A stretch of 64,000 bases of DNA, taken from assembly GCF_002155915.1 (NCBI RefSeq), contig NZ_MUME01000020.1, positions 1 to 64,000 of the forward strand, written 5' to 3'. The notes below the pieces were generated by a model. It saw only the letters and a program-made list of their open reading frames with translations, ran no database searches and was not told the origin of the DNA. The DNA is from Streptomyces thermovulgaris (GTDB lineage Bacteria; Actinomycetota; Actinomycetes; Streptomycetales; Streptomycetaceae). Position numbers and translations under genes: made by a program. Shown piece after piece: positions 8,680 to 17,443 of the stretch (its first letter is position 1; each line of letters starts with the position of its first letter).

Positions 8680-9870
8680 ATGAGGGAATCCCGCGGGGAC
8701 CTGGACATGACCAAACTGCTCGCCGCCCGCTACCGGGCGGCGAGCGACCGGCCCTATCTGGCGTCGGCCCTGTACGCCCTGACCGTCGTGCCCTGCCGTG
8801 AGGTGCCGACGATGGGAGTGGACCGGCACTGGCGCTGCTATGTGTCCCCCGCCTTCGTCGACGCGACCCCCGTGGAGGAACTCGCGGGCGTATGGGTGCA
8901 CGAGGTGGCGCATCTGCTGCGCGACCACCACGGCCGCGCCGACCGGCTCCCGGCCGCCGAGCAGCGCGACTGGCACCGCGTCAACGTCGCCCAGGACTGC
9001 GAGATCAACGACGACCTGCTCGCCGACGGTCTGCGCCTGCCCGACGGACGTGCCGAGCCCCGCCTCTTCGGCCTGCCCGGCGGGAAGCTGTTCGAGGTCT
9101 ACCTGGAGCAGCTGCCGCCGCAGGTGCGGGGGCACGACTGCGGATCGGGAGCCCACGGCCGCCCGGTGCCCTGGGAGCTTCCGGGAACCGCCGGCCCCGC
9201 CCGGCTGGGCGAGGTCGAGGCCCAGGCACTGCGCCGGCACACCGCCGAGGCGATGCGCGCCCACCAGCGTGCCCGCGGCACCCTGCCCGCGGGCTGGCAG
9301 CGCTGGGCGGAGGAGGTCCTGGAGCCCACGGTGGACTGGCGGCAGGCGCTGACCGGAGCGGTCCGGGAGGCCGCCGCATGGGCCGGCGGGGCCGTCGACT
9401 ACACCTACCGCCGCCCCTCGCGCCGCACACCGGCGCTGCGCGGCGTCGTCCTGCCGAGCCTGCGCCGTCCGCTGCCCCGGGTGGCCGTCGTCATCGACAC
9501 CTCGGGCTCGATGGGCGAGGCGGAACTCGCGGCCGCCCTGGGAGAGGTGACGGGCGTGCTGCGCGAGGTCGGCATCCAGGGCAACCGCGTCACCGTTCTC
9601 GCGTGCGACGCCGATGTGCACGCCGTGTCCCGGGTGACGGCCACCGAGCAGATCGGCCTCGCCGGCGGCGGCGGCACGGACATGCGGGTCGGGATCGACG
9701 CCGCGCTCGCGGCACGGGACCGCCCGTCCATCGTCGTCGTCCTCACCGACGGCCTCACGCCCTGGCCCGACGAGATCCCCTCCTGCCGTCTCATCGCGGC
9801 CCTGATCGGCTCCGCGGCACCGCAGCCTCCGAGCTGGGTGGAGACGGTACGCATCCCCCTCCCCGCCTGA
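8680..9870 (+). CDS. vWA-domain putative zinc metallopeptidase (DUF2201-like)
   Basis: A 396-residue protein. The N-terminal half carries a zinc-protease-like HEVAH motif (WVHEVAHLLRDHH, about residues 70-82). The C-terminal part is a von Willebrand A domain with a MIDAS motif DTSGSMG near residue 273 and a later GGGGTDM segment. The combination matches the DUF2201 putative metallopeptidases usually paired with MoxR ATPases. ATG 8680 is chosen because AAGGAGG lies 13 bp upstream; an in-frame ATG at 8707 is an alternative. It is the last gene of the cassette and ends 12 bp from the convergent PhzF gene. Proteolytic activity is inferred only. Confidence 0.85.
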   Translation: MRESRGDLDMTKLLAARYRAASDRPYLASALYALTVVPCREVPTMGVDRHWRCYVSPAFVDATPVEELAGVWVHEVAHLLRDHHGRADRLPAAEQRDWHRVNVAQDCEINDDLLADGLRLPDGRAEPRLFGLPGGKLFEVYLEQLPPQVRGHDCGSGAHGRPVPWELPGTAGPARLGEVEAQALRRHTAEAMRAHQRARGTLPAGWQRWAEEVLEPTVDWRQALTGAVREAAAWAGGAVDYTYRRPSRRTPALRGVVLPSLRRPLPRVAVVIDTSGSMGEAELAAALGEVTGVLREVGIQGNRVTVLACDADVHAVSRVTATEQIGLAGGGGTDMRVGIDAALAARDRPSIVVVLTDGLTPWPDEIPSCRLIAALIGSAAPQPPSWVETVRIPLPA

Positions 9871-9882
9871 CCGGGACGACGC

Positions 9883-10758
9883 TCAGCCGATGCGCGTCCC
9901 CGTCCCGCTGACCCGCACGCGCGGGTCGCCCGCGCGCAGCGTCACCGTGAGCTCGCCGGGACGGCCCAGGTCCTCGCCCTGGTGCAGGGTGAGAACGGCG
10001 TCCTCGGGGACCAGGCCGAGTTCACGGGCGTACGCACCGAACGCGGCGGCCGCGGCACCGGTCGCCGGGTCCTCGACGACACCGCCGACGGGGAACGGGT
10101 CACGGACGTGGAAGACGGTGTCCGACTCCCGCCACACCAGCTGGACCGTGGTCAGGTCCAGACGGTGCATCAGGGCCTCGAGGCGCGCGAAGTCGTACGC
10201 GAGGTCCGCGAGACGGGCGCGTGTCGCCGCCGCGAGGACGAGATGGCGGGCACCGGCGAACGCGACACGCGGCGGGAAGGCGGGATCGAGGTCGGCGGCC
10301 GGCCAGTCGAGCGCGGCGAGCGCCTCCGCGAGGTCGTCCTCGTCGACCTTCTCGACGTACGGCTCGACGCTGGTGAGCGTGGCCCTGAGCGTCCCGTTCT
10401 CCTCGGTCACCTCCACCGGCACGGTGCCGGCGCGCGTCGCGAACACCAGCCTGCCGGGGCCGATCCGCTCGGCGAGCGCGACGGCGGCCGCGACGGTGGC
10501 GTGCCCGCAGAACGGCACCTCGGCCTTGGGGCTGAAGTAGCGGATGCCGTACGCGCGTCCCTCCTGGCCGCCGAGATCCTCCGGAGGCGCGGTCAGGAAC
10601 GCGGACTCCGAGTACCCGAGGCCGGCGGCGACGGCCAGCATGTCGCCGTCGTCCAGACCGGTGGCGTCCAGGACGACACCGGCGGGGTTCCCGCCGTCGG
10701 GGGTGGTGGAGAAGGCGGTGTAGCGCAGGACCTCGGGCTGCGGTGCGTTCGTCGCCAT
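9883..10758 (-). CDS. PhzF family protein (phenazine biosynthesis-like isomerase fold)
   Basis: A 291-residue protein of the PhzF/YddE family, which has a diaminopimelate-epimerase-like fold. The family's conserved Glu lies in the GYSESAF segment near residue 43. Other signatures are CGHATVAAA near 80 and EDPATGAAAAAFGAY in the C-terminal domain. Family members isomerise or epimerise small carboxylic acids. No phenazine genes are nearby, so a phenazine role is unlikely. Start ATG 10758 gives the expected N-terminus, LRYTAFSTTPDGGNPAGVV. Confidence 0.92.
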   Translation of the reverse strand: MATNAPQPEVLRYTAFSTTPDGGNPAGVVLDATGLDDGDMLAVAAGLGYSESAFLTAPPEDLGGQEGRAYGIRYFSPKAEVPFCGHATVAAAVALAERIGPGRLVFATRAGTVPVEVTEENGTLRATLTSVEPYVEKVDEDDLAEALAALDWPAADLDPAFPPRVAFAGARHLVLAAATRARLADLAYDFARLEALMHRLDLTTVQLVWRESDTVFHVRDPFPVGGVVEDPATGAAAAAFGAYARELGLVPEDAVLTLHQGEDLGRPGELTVTLRAGDPRVRVSGTGTRIG

Positions 10759-10963
10759 GCCTGCGGCAACACAGGCCGGTCCACGGCTATTCCGGCCCCG
10801 GGAACAGCCCCGGAACGACGGAGCGGCCACCGGCCCGGGCCCGGCCGCCCGCCGCCGGGGCCGCCCGGCTCCGCGAGGCACCCGGGAACCCCCGGCGGAC
10901 CCACCGCACACCGGCATGTCCGGGCACCGGCACGTCCGGCCGGGACGGCGACAGGTGCGGGGC

Positions 10964-11605
10964 TCAGTTCCGGTTCCGGCTTCGGCGGTACTCGGCCAGG
11001 GCCCCGCTTGCCCAGAGCGGGACCAGCCGGGGTATCTCGGTGGCCGGCACCGTGCCGCGCAGGGAGCGCAGGCCCAGCTTGGCCAGGAAGTCGGCGGCCT
11101 CGTTGAGCGGATTGCCCACATGGGCCTTCTCGTGGACGAAGGTCAGGCCGGGCGTGTGCTCCGCGTACATCTGCAGCTCGACGAGGCTGGGCCGGCGGCC
11201 CCGTGCGCGCAGCCGGGTCTCGTACCCGTCCGGCATCCGGCTGCCGCCGTTCTGCCACTCGTGCAGGAAGCCCAGGGCGGCGAGGTTGTCGACGCGCACT
11301 TCGACGGGCTGCCCGGGGTGCGCCGCGACGACACGCCGCAGCCCCCAGTAGACCGCCCGGAGTTCGGTGACGACCACGCGGGCCCGGGCCCTGACGAGGT
11401 GCCGCGGGTAGACGTGGGCGCGCAGTCCGGTCTCGCCGCTGGTGGCGAGGTAGCCGGTGCCCACCTTGTCGGCGGCGACGGAGGCGTCCGTGGCGAGAAC
11501 GATCGGCCGTTGACGGAGGGCCTTGACCGCGCCCTCGTAGTGCACCTGCCGGCGGCCTCGGCGGACAAGGCGGGGCGGGCGAGCGAGCGGAGACCGACGG
11601 CCCAT
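10964..11605 (-). CDS. RNase H-fold protein (RNase HI-like)
   Basis: A 213-residue protein with features of the RNase H fold: an ATDAS strand near residue 39 that carries the first catalytic Asp, a TELRAVYWGL helix with the expected Glu, a VRVDN strand with a second Asp, and a C-terminal HEKAHVGNPLNEAADFLAK segment resembling the substrate-handling and final acidic residues of RNase HI. It may cleave RNA in RNA-DNA hybrids. The basic N-terminal 30 residues could be a nucleic-acid-binding extension. The start is supported by an AGGAGG ribosome-binding site upstream of ATG 11605. Confidence 0.78.
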   Translation of the reverse strand: MGRRSPLARPPRLVRRGRRQVHYEGAVKALRQRPIVLATDASVAADKVGTGYLATSGETGLRAHVYPRHLVRARARVVVTELRAVYWGLRRVVAAHPGQPVEVRVDNLAALGFLHEWQNGGSRMPDGYETRLRARGRRPSLVELQMYAEHTPGLTFVHEKAHVGNPLNEAADFLAKLGLRSLRGTVPATEIPRLVPLWASGALAEYRRSRNRN

Positions 11606-11763
11606 CGGCGGATCCTCCTGTGCGCAGAGGGCGAGAGGCGAAGCAGGACGGGATGGGGAGGACGGCGGCGGGAGGCGACCCGGTTCCGGACCGGGGCGCC
11701 TCCCGCACCCACCGCGCCCCCTGCACACCCACGCGCCCCTTGCAAGGTTGCGTGCGCCCCCTC

Positions 11764-12245
11764 ATGCACGAGCGCGGCATCCGCGGAAGCCGGTCGGCCG
11801 GCCTTGGTCCACTTCCGGCAGCCCTGCTCAAGGGCGTGGCCACCACCCCGCACACGGCCGAGCCGGCCGCGGACCTGCTCCAGCACGTGGAGGCGGCCGT
11901 CGCCGCCGACCGCGTCTGCAGGACACATGAAGCCGTGCGGTTCGAACCGATGGCGGCTCTCCTGCGCGCGGACCGACAGCCCGAGGGCTCCGCGGTCGTC
12001 GACGTCAGGTGCGTCACCGACACGGTCCTGCCCTCTACGAGGTTCCCGGCGCCGGCCGGACGTCCCATGCCGGCCTCCGTGCAGGCGCGGCGCGGCTCCT
12101 GGAAGCCGACCACATCCTGCCGACCAGGGCCGACCGCCTCTGCCTCGTACTCTCCGAGCCGCCGGTTGAACCGTGGTCGGCCGCCTCCATCCGTGATGTC
12201 TTCACCGTCGAGGTCATCCGGCGCACCCCCGACGACTGGGGGCAG
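11764..12245 (+). pseudogene. Possible frameshifted remnant of an unrecognised gene
   Basis: Two open frames with coding-like third positions join near 12030. The first includes HVEAAVAADRV, RTHEAVRFEPMAALLRADRQP and VVDVRCVTDTV. The second, in another frame, continues with LYEVPGAGRTSHAGLRAGAA, RADRLCLVLSEPP and FTVEVIRRTPDDWG. Read across the shift at 12025-12035 they would make one 150-160-residue polypeptide. I do not recognise the family. The rest of the 830-bp gap between the RNase H-like and metallophosphoesterase genes holds only the terminator at 12352. Confidence 0.35.
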
Positions 12246-12351
12246 CGAAGCCAGGACGGCCCTGGGGCCGGTCTCGACGAACGCCCGGACTTCCCGGCTC
12301 ACGGGTGAACGGTCGTCGTCGAGGCCGGTTTCGGCAGGGCACTCCGGCAGA

Positions 12352-12389
12352 CCGCACCGGACCCACCGGCAACGGTGGGTCCGGTGCGG
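12352..12389. terminator. Strong hairpin terminator of the metallophosphoesterase gene
   Basis: A perfect 17-bp stem, CCGCACCGGACCCACCG with its complement, closes a GCAA loop about 50 bp beyond the stop of the minus-strand metallophosphoesterase gene. Confidence 0.8.
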
Positions 12390-12440
12390 GGTGGGGCCGG
12401 CCGCCCGCGGCTCTTCCGGGCCGCCGGCCCGGCGGGCGGC

Positions 12441-13940
12441 TCAGACGCAGGTGAAGGACTTGTTGGCCGTGCTCGTGCTCAGGGTGCAGGTCTGGCCCCT
12501 CACGGAACCGTTCGTGTCACGGAAGACAAGGGTCCAGGTGCTGCCGGTGTCGAGCAGCTCCGCGTAGCCGAACACTCCGATCCCTCCGGGAGGGTTCTGT
12601 TCCTGGGTGATCGACTGGTGGACGGGCTGGGGCAGCCTGCCGAACATCTTGCCGACGACGTTCGCGTCGTTCGGGCCGTTGTCCAGCGGAGCGCCCGAGG
12701 AACCCACGGTCAGCTGGGGCGGCCGGGCGGTGTTGAAGTCGAGCATCTGGTAGATGTGGATGTGTCCCGACAGGACCAGCCGCACGTTCTCGCGCAGCGC
12801 GTGCAGGCTGGTGTTCGCGACGGCGCTGTCGAGGACGGGCGTTGCCCATGTCACATTGCCGGGCGCGAAGCCGGCCTGCTTCACCATCCACAACGGTTTG
12901 TGCGTGAGGACGAAATAGTCCTGGGTGGCGTGTTGCGGCAGTCCCGCGTCCCGGTTCACGGCCTCGAACTGGTTGGTGAAGAGGTTTCTGTTCGCCATGT
13001 TCCCGCTGTCGCCCGGGTCGGCGAGCGAGGAGTCCACGGAGACGAGGTTCAGGGTGCCGGCGCGGAGGAACGCGGGTGGAGTGAAGTTGCTGCAACTGCC
13101 GTTGCTGCGGAGATCGTCCGCGAGGTAGCGGAACCATGCCCCGCCCGCGCCGCCCTGCCCCGCCAAGTTGCAGTCCTCGTGGTTGCCCCGGACCAACACG
13201 ACGGGCGCCCTGGCCAGCAGCGCTTCGGCGGGCCGGAAGAAATCGGCGACGAGGCAGTCCCAGCTGGCCGCATCGGCGGACGTCCGGCAGCCCGGGTTCG
13301 CCGGCTTGTCGTTCGCCCTGTTGGGGTCCTCCCGGTAGAGGTAGTCGCCGACGTGGATCACGAGATCCGGGTTCCCGTTGGCCAGGCTGGTCGCGATCCG
13401 CCCGAAGGGCCAGCCGGTCGCGCAGTTCTGGGCGGGGCCCGTCACCGGGAGGCTGCAGCCGGTGTCGCCGATGACGCCGATCCTGCCGGGACGCGTCGTG
13501 GGTGTCCACCTCGGCAGGGGCAGCTGCCGGTTCGCGGGGTGCAGCGTGGCCGCGCGGACCGTCGTCTGCTCGAGCACCGCGTCGGTGGCCGTCAGGGGTA
13601 CCGTCAACTCGCACACGGTGGTGGGGAACTGCGACCCCATGGGGGTGCTCACCCGGTGCATCTGGAACGGGTTCCTGGCCGTTCCGAGGGTGTAACGCAC
13701 GGTGGGACAGCTCTGGCTGCTGTCCGTGGACACGTAGCGGATCTGGGTGCCGCGGCTGGTCAGCTGGGTCCACGCCCAGGCCTCACCGTCGAGCGCGGCT
13801 CCCGGTGGAGCGGTCGGTTTGGGGGGCTGCGGCCCCGCACCGTCGGCGGCGGACCGGTCGGGGGCGGCGCCCGCCGAGACCGCCGTGGCCAGGACACCCG
13901 CCACGGCGAGGGCTGCGATCCGGGACATCGTTGTTCTCAC
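12441..13940 (-). CDS. Secreted metallophosphoesterase (purple acid phosphatase-like)
   Basis: A protein of about 499 residues with a signal peptide (MSRIAALAVAGVLATAVSAG). It has the calcineurin-like metal-binding set: GDTGCS, GDYLYREDP, GNHEDC, LTHKP and SGHIHIYQ. The N-terminal region before the catalytic domain may be a fibronectin-like module. It probably hydrolyses phosphomonoesters or diesters outside the cell. The GTG at 13940 is preferred because GGAGG lies about 8 bp upstream; the ATG at 13928 would leave that site too far away. The Cys-rich C-terminus (QTCTLSTSTANKSFTCV) suggests a disulfide in the exported protein. Confidence 0.87.
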   Translation of the reverse strand: MRTTMSRIAALAVAGVLATAVSAGAAPDRSAADGAGPQPPKPTAPPGAALDGEAWAWTQLTSRGTQIRYVSTDSSQSCPTVRYTLGTARNPFQMHRVSTPMGSQFPTTVCELTVPLTATDAVLEQTTVRAATLHPANRQLPLPRWTPTTRPGRIGVIGDTGCSLPVTGPAQNCATGWPFGRIATSLANGNPDLVIHVGDYLYREDPNRANDKPANPGCRTSADAASWDCLVADFFRPAEALLARAPVVLVRGNHEDCNLAGQGGAGGAWFRYLADDLRSNGSCSNFTPPAFLRAGTLNLVSVDSSLADPGDSGNMANRNLFTNQFEAVNRDAGLPQHATQDYFVLTHKPLWMVKQAGFAPGNVTWATPVLDSAVANTSLHALRENVRLVLSGHIHIYQMLDFNTARPPQLTVGSSGAPLDNGPNDANVVGKMFGRLPQPVHQSITQEQNPPGGIGVFGYAELLDTGSTWTLVFRDTNGSVRGQTCTLSTSTANKSFTCV

Positions 13941-14404
13941 GTTCCTCCGTTCGGCTGACGGCGGCCGGCGGATCACGTCGCCGGTGATCATCCCGCCATC
14001 GTCACCGACGGTGTTCTCCCGTGCACCACGACACGACGTGGGTGAACGGCTGGGAGAACCTGAACGGAGTGGGAGGTTCCTCGACGGAAGCGCGTGCGGC
14101 GGCCCGCGCGGCCCCGGCCCGGAACGTCCGGGCGACCTGCCCGGACACGCCCGGCCACCGCTCAAGGGCAACGGTGCGCAAGAACGCGCCGTTGCCCCCG
14201 GAAGGGGAACGGCCCTGACGACGCCGTCGCCCGTGTGGGCCGGGACTCCATGCCGCTCGTGCCGTCGCCGCCCCGTCCGCGGGACGCGACACGGCACCGC
14301 CGCCGCATGGCAGTCGTACCGGCCTGCGTCATGATGCTGTCACCGGGGGTGCCGTCGATATCACCCTTTTGGGCGGCATCCGCTGTCAACGTGGATTGCC
14401 GAAG
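13941..14404. other. Intergenic region without a recognisable gene
   Basis: It lies between the 5' end of the metallophosphoesterase gene and the 3' end of the VOC gene. A lower-GC patch at 14320-14400 is visible, but no gene, RNA or clear hairpin is seen. Confidence 0.5.
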
Positions 14405-15208
14405 TCACCGCGGGTCCTGGATCAGCGCGAACCGGGCGCCGTCCGGGTCGGTCACCGTGGCCGCCCGGCCGTGAGGTGTGTCATGGGCGGGGGTGAGGAC
14501 CCGGCCGCCGAGACCGGTGAGCCGTTCGAGCGCGTCGCCCAGATCGGTGATCTGAAAGTACGTCAGCCAGTGCGGGCCCCGGTCGCGCAGCAGGGCGCGG
14601 TCCGCCTGGTGCACCCCGGCGACCGGGTGTCCGTCCAGGTGCAGGGTCACCCGGTCGGGGCCGTCGGCCGACGTCGCCTTCCCCTTGTAGCCGAACAGCG
14701 CCTCGTAGAACGCGACCGCCCCCTCCGTCTCCCAGGTCACCAGTTCGTTCCACACGGGGGCGCCGGGCACGCCGGTGATCCCCCTGTCCAGGTGGGCGGA
14801 GGTCTGCCGGACGCCGAACACCGCGCCCGACGGATCGGAGCCGATCATCAGGCGCCCGGAGCCGTCGGTGTCCAGCGGCCCCACCCCGATCGTGCCGCAG
14901 CGCAGGCGTACCGTTTCGGCCGTCAGATCCACGTCGTCCGAGGCGAGATGGGGCGTCCAGGCGGCGGGCAGACGCTCAACGGGCGGTAAGTGCCCGATGT
15001 CCGCCACCTCGTGACCGTCCAGCAGGGCCCGTGCGCCAAGGCCCGGCCGGCGGGGGCCCGGCCGGAACTCCCAGCCGAAGAGCGCTGCGTAGAAGGTCTG
15101 GGCGGTGGTCAGGTCGTGGGTCGTCAGGCTCACCCAGCACGGCGTGCCGGGCGCGCACCGAGTGGGTGCCCGGCCGTCCGGGCCGGCCGGCTCCGGTGCC
15201 TTGGTCAT
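14405..15208 (-). CDS. VOC superfamily protein with two glyoxalase-like domains
   Basis: A 267-residue protein of two tandem glyoxalase/bleomycin-resistance/dioxygenase domains. Each domain opens with a substrate-side strand (CWVSLTTHDLTTAQTFYAALFGWEF and WNELVTWETEGAVAFYEALFGY) and ends with a DPSGA or DPDGARFALIQDP strand. Similar Streptomyces proteins are annotated as glyoxalases or hydroxylases, but substrates are unknown. ATG 15208 is chosen because the protein aligns with the family from there; the upstream open frame looks non-coding. Confidence 0.88.
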   Translation of the reverse strand: MTKAPEPAGPDGRAPTRCAPGTPCWVSLTTHDLTTAQTFYAALFGWEFRPGPRRPGLGARALLDGHEVADIGHLPPVERLPAAWTPHLASDDVDLTAETVRLRCGTIGVGPLDTDGSGRLMIGSDPSGAVFGVRQTSAHLDRGITGVPGAPVWNELVTWETEGAVAFYEALFGYKGKATSADGPDRVTLHLDGHPVAGVHQADRALLRDRGPHWLTYFQITDLGDALERLTGLGGRVLTPAHDTPHGRAATVTDPDGARFALIQDPR

Positions 15209-15483
15209 GTCCGTCCATCTCTCGGCCTGTGCTGGCGGCCGCATCGATTCCGCCTTCCCGGAAGGCGTCCCTGAAGGCCTCCCCGGGGGCGGTGTCCCGT
15301 CCGCGGGGGGCCCGGTACGCGATGTGCTGCCCGTTTTCCCGTGATTGTTCCGTGCGTGCCGGTGAAGGTCGGTCTGCTGTACGGCGTGTGTCCGGTCCCG
15401 TACGCGTCGTGACCGGACCTGTTCGGCGGGCAGAGTAGCCGGAGTCGGGCGTTGCGGCCACCCCGTGCGCAAGGATGGTGGCC

Positions 15484-16329
15484 ATGAACCCCATCATCTC
15501 CGCATCCGAGCTCGCGAGCGCTCTGGAGGGACCGCGTCCGCCGGTGCTGCTCGACGTCCGCTGGCAGCTCACGGCGCCCGGTGAGCCGCCCTTCGACGGG
15601 CGTGCCGCGTACGAGGCCGGGCACATCCCCGGCGCCGTCTTCGTCGACCTGGACCGCGAACTGGCCTCGGCGCCGGGCGAGAAGGGCCGTCATCCGCTGC
15701 CCGACCTGGAGGTCTTCGGCGCCGCGATGCGCCGCGCGGGGGTGTCCGCGAGCCGGCCGGTCGTCGTCTACGACGGCGGATTGGGCTGGGCGGCGGCCCG
15801 CGCCTGGTGGCTGCTGCGCTGGACCGGGCATCCCGAGGTACGGGTCCTCGACGGAGGGCTGGCGGCCTGGGAGGGCCCCCTGAGCGCCGCGCCCGGGCCC
15901 GAGCCGGCCGAGGGCGACTTCTCGCCGGTCCCGGGGGCGCTGCCGCTGCTCGACGCCGACGCGGCCGGGGAGCTGGCGCGTTCCGGGCTGCTGCTCGACG
16001 CGCGCGCGGGGGAGCGGTACCGGGGCGAGGTGGAGCCGATCGACCGGGTGGGCGGGCACATCCCGGGCGCGGTGTCCGCGCCCACCACCGAGAACACCGG
16101 CCCGGACGGGCGCTTCCTGCCCGCCGGGGAACTCGCGGCCCGCTTCAAGGCGCTGGGAGCGGCCGACGGCCGGCAGGTCGGCGTCTACTGCGGTTCGGGC
16201 GTCTCCGCGGCGCACGAGGTGCTGGCCCTGGCCGTCGCGGGAATCCCGGCGGCGCTGTACGTCGGCTCCTGGTCGGAGTGGTCGTCGGACCCGTCCCGGC
16301 CGGTCGCGGTGGGCCCGGACCCGCAGTGA
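15484..16329 (+). CDS. sseA: Thiosulfate/3-mercaptopyruvate sulfurtransferase (two rhodanese domains)
   Basis: A protein of about 281 residues with an N-terminal inactive rhodanese domain (VLLDVRW, then GHIPGAVFVDLD) and a C-terminal active one (LLDARAGERY, GHIPGAVSAP). The catalytic Cys is in the loop CGSGVS near residue 235. It transfers sulfane sulfur to cyanide or another thiophilic acceptor. Starts at 15475 (ATG), 15478 (GTG) and 15484 (ATG) are all in frame. AAGGAT at 15471-15476 can act as ribosome-binding site or -10 element and best fits 15484. A shared terminator separates it from convergent sepH. Confidence 0.9.
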   Translation: MNPIISASELASALEGPRPPVLLDVRWQLTAPGEPPFDGRAAYEAGHIPGAVFVDLDRELASAPGEKGRHPLPDLEVFGAAMRRAGVSASRPVVVYDGGLGWAAARAWWLLRWTGHPEVRVLDGGLAAWEGPLSAAPGPEPAEGDFSPVPGALPLLDADAAGELARSGLLLDARAGERYRGEVEPIDRVGGHIPGAVSAPTTENTGPDGRFLPAGELAARFKALGAADGRQVGVYCGSGVSAAHEVLALAVAGIPAALYVGSWSEWSSDPSRPVAVGPDPQ

Positions 16330-16362
16330 CCGGCCGCCGGCCGCAGGCCGGCACGGACGCAC

Positions 16363-16401
16363 GGGCGGAGGGCCGCACCCGGTGGGCGCGGCCCTCCGCC
16401 C
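16363..16401. terminator. Bidirectional terminator between sseA and sepH
   Basis: A perfect 14-bp stem, GGGCGGAGGGCCGC with its complement, and an 11-nt loop lie between two convergent stop codons. Confidence 0.85.
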
Positions 16402-16417
16402 ATGGCCTGTGATCTTG

Positions 16418-17443
16418 CTACTCCTGCTTCTTGCGGCGCGTACCGAACACGATCTCGTCCCAGCTCGGGACCGCGGCCCGGCGGCCGGGACGGACGCCGT
16501 CCGCCTCCGCCTGGCGGTCGGTGGCACCGATCAGACGGTCGCGGTGGCTGCTGACGGAGCGCGGCATGAGGACGTCCGCGTAGGCGGAGCCGGCGGAGGC
16601 CGCGGGGGCCGGGGGCTCCTCCGCCTCCGGTTCCTTCCCGGACTCCTCCCCCTGCTCCGACGTGCGTTCGGGCACCACGAGGTCGCCGCGGAAGTTCGGC
16701 ACCGCCTCCAGCAGGCTGGTCAGCGAGTCGCGTTCCCCCGCGCTCTCCTCGGCCGGCTCGGAGGACTGCGCGGGCACCACCGAACGGTCGCGGTCCCGGT
16801 CGAAGGCGCGCTCGCGCGGCAGACGCGCGATGCGCGGCACGAACGGGTAGGTGGGCCCCGGCACACCGAGGTCGTCGGTCTCGCCGATCAGGGCGCGTGC
16901 TTCGTCGTCGACGGCCTGCACCAGACGGCGCGGCGGGTCGTACATCCAGCTCGCGGTGTGCGTCTCGCCCGCGACCCGGTAGACCAGCAGCACCTCCCAG
17001 GTGCCGTCGTCCCGTCGCCAGGAGTCCCACTGGGCGGTGTCCTTCTCGGCGCCGCGCAGCATCAGCCGTTCCTGGACGACGTCGCCGAGCAGCGGGCCGG
17101 AGTTCTCGCCGGGGCGGCGGACCGGGGTCTTGCGGGCCCGTTCGGCCATGAAGGCGCGCTCGGCGAGCACGGGGCCCTCGAAGCGCCGTACACGGTCGAC
17201 GGGGATGCCGGCGAGCTGGGCGACCTCCTCCGCGGTCGCACCGGCTCGTATCCGGGCCTGGATGTCGCGGGGGCGGAGATGGCTCTCCACCTCGATCTCG
17301 ATCTGGCCGAGACGGGGACGGTCGCCGCGCACGGCGGCGCGGAGCCGTTCGTCGATCGGAAGCGTGTACTCCGTGCCGTCCGCAGCCTTCAGCACCAGCC
17401 GTGTGCCGTCATTGGAGACGGCCACGACACGCAGTTCGGGCAT
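16418..17443 (-). CDS. sepH: SepH, actinobacterial septation protein
   Basis: A 341-residue protein matching SepH, which in Streptomyces stimulates FtsZ assembly at division septa. The N-terminal DUF3071 domain includes MPELRVVAVSNDG and a helix-turn-helix-like segment (IRAGATAEEVAQLAGIPVDRV). A variable acidic Pro/Glu-rich linker follows, then the short conserved C-terminal block RRAAVPSWDEIVFGTRRKK. The length matches known SepH. A GGGAGGT ribosome-binding site precedes ATG 17443. It is monocistronic and faces the rhodanese gene. Confidence 0.95.
   Translation of the reverse strand: MPELRVVAVSNDGTRLVLKAADGTEYTLPIDERLRAAVRGDRPRLGQIEIEVESHLRPRDIQARIRAGATAEEVAQLAGIPVDRVRRFEGPVLAERAFMAERARKTPVRRPGENSGPLLGDVVQERLMLRGAEKDTAQWDSWRRDDGTWEVLLVYRVAGETHTASWMYDPPRRLVQAVDDEARALIGETDDLGVPGPTYPFVPRIARLPRERAFDRDRDRSVVPAQSSEPAEESAGERDSLTSLLEAVPNFRGDLVVPERTSEQGEESGKEPEAEEPPAPAASAGSAYADVLMPRSVSSHRDRLIGATDRQAEADGVRPGRRAAVPSWDEIVFGTRRKKQE

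Noticed and set aside
9883-10758. A phenazine biosynthesis cluster
   Set aside because: Only a PhzF-fold protein is present, and that family is widespread outside phenazine pathways.
10757-12169. 470-codon plus-strand frame
   Set aside because: Antisense to the RNase H-like gene over most of its length; only the part after 11764 may be genuine and is listed as a possible pseudogene.
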